Source: Bin87 sp965203855
GTDB lineage: Bacteria > Chloroflexota > Dehalococcoidia > Lucifugimonadales > UBA3495
Length of the DNA stretch: 64,000 nucleotides
Reading direction: 5' to 3'
NCBI GenBank assembly: GCA_965203855.1
Contig: CBDBDN010000009.1
Coordinates: 124,001-188,000, forward strand
The translations under genes and the position numbers were made by a program. Below, in pieces: positions 58,963-64,000 of the stretch (positions are counted from its first letter, which is position 1; each line of letters opens with the position of its first letter). The notes under the pieces are model-generated. The model was not told the origin of the DNA. It was given only the letters and a program-made list of their open reading frames with translations, and did no database searches.

Positions 58963-61382
58963 AGAACCTGTCGGAGCGTTACTTTTCGGGAGCTATGCCG
59001 GGGCGGAATTTCGGCATTGCCGTCGCAGCGTTGGCGGCGCTATTGGCGGTTCTGAATGTCTATGCGCCGGCGGAACCGACGGGGTTGCAGCGGCTGTTGG
59101 GCAGCCTCATCATCATTCTGTGCGCCGTGCCAACGCTGCGATGGATTGCCGGCCATGCCGAGCAATCGTTGATGCCCTATCTGGGCATCTTGACGGGCCT
59201 GTATTTCGGCAGCGGAATGTTCATCAGAAGGGATTTTTTCGGGCAATGGCTGAACGGCCCCCGAATTGAGGATTCGCTGATTGAAGTCGCTCTGCTGGTG
59301 GCGCTGGGGGGATGGGCGCTGCTGCTGGCGGGATATTATGGGATGGGCTACGGACGGCTCAACGGAAAACTGCCTCGTGTCAATATCACCGGGCCCAACA
59401 GCCAGCGCATAACGATGTGGCTGGCAGTGGGCATCGGGATATTTGCAGCGCCGTTTTTGTACTTTGACAACGCGCACGTATCGGCTTTTTACGCCGGCAT
59501 TACGCTGCTGCCGGCGGCGATTGCGTTTCCGGTGAATCTGATCAGCGAGATGACCATATTCTCCATATTGATTTTGTACTACCTGTTGTTGAGGGGGGAA
59601 CTGAACACAGTCGGAAAGATATTTCTGGCGCTGTTGTCGGCGTATTATCTGGTGTTGGGGCTAAGCACCGGGCTGATACTGCAAGGGCTAACCGCGATAT
59701 TCGCGCTGTTCGTAGCCCATGCGATGGTAGCGCCGCGGCCCACCTGGCGCGTCGCGCTGTACGGTTGCCTTACGGCGGCGCTGGTGTTCTTTGTACTGGT
59801 GCCGCTGCGTGATAACTTTCGCACGCTGATTTGGACGCACGGAGTAGATCCGGCGGAAGACCGTTCGTGGCGGCAGTCCGCTCATGAGATAAAAGTGAGC
59901 GCTGTGGACATAAACGAGAGCGAGCCGATCATCCGCAGTTCCGACTACAGCGTGTTTTTGCGGGATGGGGTTTTGACTTATGCCCATCAGGATCCGGGGT
60001 TGTGCAATGAAGCAGTGGAGAACGAGCGGGAGACTGCGTTTTTCATTCATTTGGTGCCGTTTGATGTGAATTTGCTGCCGGCGGCGCGAGTAGCGCATGG
60101 GTTTGACAACCTGGACTTCGCGCTTCGGGAAGTTGGAGAGGTCGAAGACGGGCAGTGCGTGCATCGGGTAGCGCTTCCGGATTACGAAATCGATACCATT
60201 CGCAGCGGCATATACCTGCGTAATCTGGAAGAGCTGGCGCCAGTGCGGCAGGAGTTGCAAAACTATGTGGCAACCCGGAGGGAGGTGGATGCCAGCGGAG
60301 AATGGAATTTGAGGACCCGGGACGCTGCTTCGTGGGAACTTGCTCCATTAGAGTCACCAAGCGACCCGCCAAGTCGGCTGATCGTGTTTTTGGATGACGA
60401 AATTGAACTCAACAACGCGCTGTGGATCCAGCCCGGATACACATTGCAAATCAGATTGGACGAGGATAACTGGGCGCATTATGCCGTAGGGGAAGTTGTA
60501 GGCGCGCCAGGGCCGCGGCTGGTATTCCTGCTGGCGGCGTTGGTGGATTCGGGCGGCGATCGTTCTGCGCTGGGGCTCGGAGCTTCGGCCATAATGGATT
60601 ATTCCATTCTGAAAGCGGGATTACAGACGCCGGCGCCGGCCGTCGTATTGCCGAATGTATCGACGGAAACATTTGAAGGACCCGGGCGCAATCCAACGGC
60701 GCCGATAGCCCAGGAATCGCAAGTACGCAAAACATTAGCGTATCTGAGCTCTCTGGGGCGACTGGTTGACCAACCGCTGGACCAACTGCCGTTTGGCCTG
60801 GGCCGGGCGTTGATTTCCGCCACATATCGGCTGGATTTCCTGGTGCCGCTGGCGTATCTGATGAGCCAGGCGCCGGAGCGGATACCGTATCTGTGGGGGG
60901 AGACCTACTACCCGATACTGCTGAAAGCGGTGCCGCGGGCGATTTACCCGGACAAGCCGGAAGATGTTACCGATTTAGGGCAGCGTTACGCATTTTTGCC
61001 GGAGGGCAACGAAATCAATGCGTTCAAAGTGCATCAAATTGGAGAGATGTACATCAACTTCGGCATTGCCGGCGTACTACTGGGGATGCTGATACTGGGA
61101 GCGCTGTTCCGGGCGCTGTTCCGGCTGTTTTTCCACTCCGGGGCTACGGCGGTAACGATGGCGGCCGGAGCGCTGATAATGACCAAGCTGCTGCTGGGGA
61201 TGGAAGACCTGGCATCGCCGGTATTGGGTTTCATAATGTGGTATGCCGCGCTGCTGGCATTGCTGTGGGCCGGCGTGCGCCTGGCGCATCGGGTATGGCC
61301 CGCAAGCCGGCCGGCACCGCAGGAGGAAGCGGCAGGCGTCGCGCAGCCGGCGGATGATGCGCGGGAGGAAGCGGCGCGCTGA
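58959..61382 (+). CDS. oligosaccharide repeat-unit polymerase-like membrane protein with large insert
   Basis: 807 residues. N-terminal ten or so membrane segments to about residue 290, then a soluble region of about 260 residues (acidic, including VDINESEPIIRSSDYSVFL and DDEIELNNALWIQPGYTL), then GETYYPILLKAVPRAIYPDKP and HQIGEMYINFGIAGVLLGM, motifs of the oligosaccharide repeat-unit polymerase family. Starts at GTG overlapping the stop of the preceding polymerase-like gene by four bases (GTGA), so both are cotranslated. Two such proteins in a row suggest polymerase plus ligase. Confidence 0.72.
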   Translation: MKNLSERYFSGAMPGRNFGIAVAALAALLAVLNVYAPAEPTGLQRLLGSLIIILCAVPTLRWIAGHAEQSLMPYLGILTGLYFGSGMFIRRDFFGQWLNGPRIEDSLIEVALLVALGGWALLLAGYYGMGYGRLNGKLPRVNITGPNSQRITMWLAVGIGIFAAPFLYFDNAHVSAFYAGITLLPAAIAFPVNLISEMTIFSILILYYLLLRGELNTVGKIFLALLSAYYLVLGLSTGLILQGLTAIFALFVAHAMVAPRPTWRVALYGCLTAALVFFVLVPLRDNFRTLIWTHGVDPAEDRSWRQSAHEIKVSAVDINESEPIIRSSDYSVFLRDGVLTYAHQDPGLCNEAVENERETAFFIHLVPFDVNLLPAARVAHGFDNLDFALREVGEVEDGQCVHRVALPDYEIDTIRSGIYLRNLEELAPVRQELQNYVATRREVDASGEWNLRTRDAASWELAPLESPSDPPSRLIVFLDDEIELNNALWIQPGYTLQIRLDEDNWAHYAVGEVVGAPGPRLVFLLAALVDSGGDRSALGLGASAIMDYSILKAGLQTPAPAVVLPNVSTETFEGPGRNPTAPIAQESQVRKTLAYLSSLGRLVDQPLDQLPFGLGRALISATYRLDFLVPLAYLMSQAPERIPYLWGETYYPILLKAVPRAIYPDKPEDVTDLGQRYAFLPEGNEINAFKVHQIGEMYINFGIAGVLLGMLILGALFRALFRLFFHSGATAVTMAAGALIMTKLLLGMEDLASPVLGFIMWYAALLALLWAGVRLAHRVWPASRPAPQEEAAGVAQPADDAREEAAR

Positions 61383-61428
61383 ACCGCCACCGTCGGAATT
61401 GCGGCGTTAGTTAGGTAAGGGTCCAAAG

Positions 61429-62487
61429 CTAGCCAGGCGCGCCGCCGGCGTCGTCAACAGCGGCGTCCCGGCAGCCGGCATTCCACAGGGATTGTATCCA
61501 GCGGGCGGTTTCGGCAATGCCGGCGTCGGTTGAGTAAGGCAGCGGGCCGCAGATGCGCTCGGTAGGCGTCAAGTCAAACTGGTACTCGGTAAGGATGTTA
61601 CGCAGCCGGAACGAAGTCAACGGCGCCGGCAAGCCGAGGGCTAGGGCGGCGTCGCCGGCGCGGGCGGCAATGCGGGCGACGCTGACCGGCATCGTGCGAA
61701 TGGGGGGGGCGTGTAATTCCTGCCGGAAGCCGTCGGCCCAGCGGCGTAGCGAAAGGGGTCGGTAATCGGCGAGGTAGAACACGCGCTGCCGGATGTCATC
61801 CGTTGGAGCTTCCAGGATTTTGCGGTACTGGAAGGCGACATTTTTGACATAACCGTAGGATTTCCAGAGGGGCTGGCGTCCGATGTGAAAATACCGGCCG
61901 CGCCGCAGCAGGTTGAGGAAATGGCGGTAATGCTCTCCCATACCCGGCCCCCAAACGGTCGTGGGGCGGACAATGCACCAGGGGACGCCGGCGCCGTCCC
62001 GTTCCCGGATCAGCCGTTCCATCTGCGCCTTGCTTGCGCCGTAGAGCGTAGCGGGGTTGAATTCGTCATCCGACTGCGGGACATGGCCGATGGGGCAAAC
62101 CAGCTGGGTTGAGGTAAATATGCCGAGTTGAACGGACGCGGCGGCCTGAATGGCGTCCAGCAGGTTGGCAGCGCCAAGGGTATTGGCGCCGTATCCGTCA
62201 ATGCTCCGGGTTTCATCGAGGTCGACGCGGGCGGCCAGATGAATGACGGCATCGGGGGCCATCGTACTAACCAAGGCGATGAGGCGGTCGCGGTCGCGGA
62301 TGTCGCACTGCGCGAACTGCGGCGCGGCGATGCGGCACTGGGTAGGCCGGATGTCGCAGCCCCAGGCGTCATATCCGGCGGCAAGCAAAGTCTGCAAAAG
62401 GTGCCGGCCGATAAAGCCGGAGCTGCCGGTAACCAGGACGCGCCGGGCATCGGGCGATTTGGGCGGTATCGTATTCAGGACATTCAT
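61429..62487 (-). CDS. NAD-dependent epimerase/dehydratase (extended SDR)
   Basis: 352 residues. VLVTGSSGFIGRHLLQTLLAAGY (GxxGxxG), the catalytic YGASKAQMERLI (YxxxK), and a C-terminal substrate region. The overall sequence resembles 3-beta-HSD/UDP-sugar epimerases. Likely nucleotide-sugar modification in the polysaccharide locus. Its ATG overlaps the stop of the next gene (ATGA), so the pair is coupled. Confidence 0.85.
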   Translation of the reverse strand: MNVLNTIPPKSPDARRVLVTGSSGFIGRHLLQTLLAAGYDAWGCDIRPTQCRIAAPQFAQCDIRDRDRLIALVSTMAPDAVIHLAARVDLDETRSIDGYGANTLGAANLLDAIQAAASVQLGIFTSTQLVCPIGHVPQSDDEFNPATLYGASKAQMERLIRERDGAGVPWCIVRPTTVWGPGMGEHYRHFLNLLRRGRYFHIGRQPLWKSYGYVKNVAFQYRKILEAPTDDIRQRVFYLADYRPLSLRRWADGFRQELHAPPIRTMPVSVARIAARAGDAALALGLPAPLTSFRLRNILTEYQFDLTPTERICGPLPYSTDAGIAETARWIQSLWNAGCRDAAVDDAGGAPG

Positions 62488-63680
62488 CGGGTTTGAGACG
62501 AGGCGGGCCGGCGTTCCAGGATGTTGAGGTAATGTCCGCGCATTGCGGCGGCGATGGCGGGCCAGGAGTAACGGTCGGCGACCAGGGCGCGGGCATTGTC
62601 GGCCATGCGAGTGCGGCGGGCCGGGTCGGCAAGCAGTGCGCTAACCGCTTCGGTTACGGCGTCGCGCGCGGTGGGAACGACGAATCCGGCGGAATGCGCG
62701 GCGGCTTCGGGGAAATGGCATTGCTCGGAGATAACTACGGGGAGGCCGGCGGCCATCGCTTCCAAGACAGCAGTACTAAAGCCTTCCGAATAGGACGGCA
62801 GTACAAAGAGCTGTGACTGGCGGAGGGCGGCCTGCTTGTCGCTGCCGGTGAGCATTCCGGTAAAGAGCGCGCGGTTGCGGACGCCGTGGCTCCGCAGGAT
62901 GGCTTCCATAGGCGCCTGGGCGCCGCCCTGGTCGGGGCCGGCAACTAGTAGAAAGGCATCCGGGAAACGGCCGGCGATGTCGGCAAAGCTGCGGGCCAGC
63001 AAATCAACGCCTTTCATTGGATGGATGCGGCCCATAAAAAGGATAATCCGTTTGCCGGCCAGCTGCGGGAAGCGGCGCAGCAAAGCGTTGTCAGCCGGGT
63101 TGGCGGTGTTGGAAAGGTCGGCGCCGTTGGGGCAGACGAACACGGGCTGAGAGTACCCGAGCTGCCGGATACGCGCTTTTTCGGCGCCGGTCAAGGCGTG
63201 AAGCGCGGCGGCGGAACGGATGACTTTATCCTGGACGAGGCGCATATAGAGGGCTTTTTTCAGGCGTTTATAGCGCAGACGCCAATCATCGAGGTCGCCG
63301 TGGAAGCTGATTACTGCGGGGATGTTATGGCGACGGGCCGCGCGGGAAGCGGCAAAGCCGGGATAGTGCCAGATTTCGTGGATATGGACGAGCTGGAAAC
63401 GGCCGGCGCGCAGCTGGCCGTCAAGAAAGGGGGCCAGCCGAGGGGCATAGCCGGTCCAGAGGCGGGCCAGCGCGGCAGTGGGGAAGGAATGCACCGGGGT
63501 ATCGGTTTCGGGTATGGAGAATCGGGATGCGGCGTTGTCGCTATCGGTTACAGTAGCGACTTCGCAGGATATGCCGGCGGCGGCAAGGGCGGGGATAAGG
63601 CCGCGCAGCACATTCATCGGGCCGCTGACTGCGGCGGGCAAACCGGGGACATGGGGAACGATGTGCAATACGCTTAACAT
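62484..63680 (-). CDS. glycosyltransferase family 4
   Basis: 398 residues starting at MLSVLHIVPHVPG (an upstream in-frame Pro/Arg-rich extension from 63884 is rejected). HIHEIWHYPGF and ISFHGDLDDWRLRYK are GT4 acceptor-side motifs, ILFMGRIHPMKGVDLLARSF the C-domain entry, and YSEGFSTAVLEAMAAGLPVV the EX7E motif. First gene of the two-gene divergent arm of the polysaccharide locus. Confidence 0.85.
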   Translation of the reverse strand: MLSVLHIVPHVPGLPAAVSGPMNVLRGLIPALAAAGISCEVATVTDSDNAASRFSIPETDTPVHSFPTAALARLWTGYAPRLAPFLDGQLRAGRFQLVHIHEIWHYPGFAASRAARRHNIPAVISFHGDLDDWRLRYKRLKKALYMRLVQDKVIRSAAALHALTGAEKARIRQLGYSQPVFVCPNGADLSNTANPADNALLRRFPQLAGKRIILFMGRIHPMKGVDLLARSFADIAGRFPDAFLLVAGPDQGGAQAPMEAILRSHGVRNRALFTGMLTGSDKQAALRQSQLFVLPSYSEGFSTAVLEAMAAGLPVVISEQCHFPEAAAHSAGFVVPTARDAVTEAVSALLADPARRTRMADNARALVADRYSWPAIAAAMRGHYLNILERRPASSQTR

Positions 63681-63799
63681 AACAATCCGGCCGGCTATCG
63701 GACGACCGCCTCTGATGGGTGATAAAATATCCGACTGATGATGCGATGTAAAGAATGGAATTGCTGCGGGTTTGACTTGATAACGGCGATTGGGGCGAT

Positions 63800-64000
63800 A
63801 TGGGCAGGGAACACTGGCGACGGGTAAGGCGTTGGGCCGGGCCGGCGCTGCTGATTGTGATTGCGCTGGCCGGGGGCGGCGCACTTGTGGGTTCGTACCG
63901 GAGAATACGGCCTGGGATTAACCAACGACTCGCTGCATTATCTGGCGGCGGCGGAAAGCATAGCGGAAGGCAAGGGACTAAAAGACGCCACCGGAGGGCC
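63800..64000 (+). pseudogene. membrane glycosyltransferase start (ArnT/GT39-like), frameshifted, cut by window edge
   Basis: From ATG 63800 the frame reads MGREHWRRVRRWAGPALLIV and IALAGGGALVGSY, a basic start and first membrane helix. Beyond about 63893 the sensible sequence continues in the +1 frame: TGEYGLGLTNDSLHYLAAAE, then SIAEGKGLKDATGG, a pattern of GT39/ArnT-like N-termini (acidic Asp before the HY motif). One extra base near 63893-63910 would account for this. It is either a decayed gene or a sequence error. Confidence 0.55.

Overview
The window is 64 kb of GC-rich bacterial chromosome (genus not identifiable by eye). Acyl-CoA and thiolase/DUF35 chemistry, a formate–tetrahydrofolate ligase, paired M20 amidohydrolases, a PAC2-family protein, EndoQ, SelA, a NorQ/NorD-type pair and a dolichol-kinase-like membrane enzyme, together with many short dispersed palindromes, fit a Chloroflexota (Dehalococcoidia/SAR202-like) lineage. 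That placement is an inference from gene content, not a marker-gene result.

Layout. 0-8 kb: truncated lipoprotein, RNase D, HpcH/HpaI aldolase, a thiolase operon (DUF35 / thiolase / small protein), a solitary DNA methyltransferase, an acyl-CoA ligase and a P-II-like protein. 8.0-10.5 kb: a compact cassette of EVE protein, AAA ATPase and a putative PD-(D/E)XK nuclease, the best candidate here for an undescribed defence module. 10.5-16 kb: formate–THF ligase, ThDP enzyme, a BrnT toxin whose BrnA-like partner is fused in frame to a VOC protein, and an alpha/beta hydrolase. 16-23 kb: cysteine desulfurase, lipoprotein, Bax1-I-like and dolichol-kinase-like membrane proteins, two paralogous M20 amidohydrolases. 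23-27 kb: a secreted protein with an 18-base homopolymer in its 5' coding region, repeat arrays, selA. 26.5-35.5 kb: alpha/beta fold protein, EndoQ, RimI-like, CoaE, NorQ-like AAA, Nudix CoA pyrophosphatase, giant NorD-like VWA protein. 35.5-42 kb: CinA and a Gld-type ABC operon. 41.7-49 kb: SpeD, agmatinase, an unknown protein, an HMG-CoA-lyase-like enzyme, small membrane proteins, a Nudix/zinc-ribbon fusion, a sortilin-like protein, tRNA-Glu and a DMT exporter. 49-52 kb: nitroreductase, amidohydrolase, PAC2. 52.4-64 kb: a surface-polysaccharide locus (flippase, UDP-sugar dehydrogenase, glycosyltransferases, two polymerase/ligase-like membrane proteins, epimerase, and a frameshifted membrane glycosyltransferase start cut by the window edge).

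Two window-scale patterns stand out. Intergenic gaps from 1.4 to 38 kb carry many copies of a palindrome beginning GTCATTCC and ending GGAATC, some within MITE-like elements with 21-31 bp terminal inverted repeats; I saw none from 38 to 64 kb. The + strand is C-rich on the left regardless of gene direction and G-rich on the right, a strand-bias switch between roughly 37 and 49 kb that could mark a replication origin or an assembly join. Starts, products and motifs were read from translations and sequence; no database search was possible.
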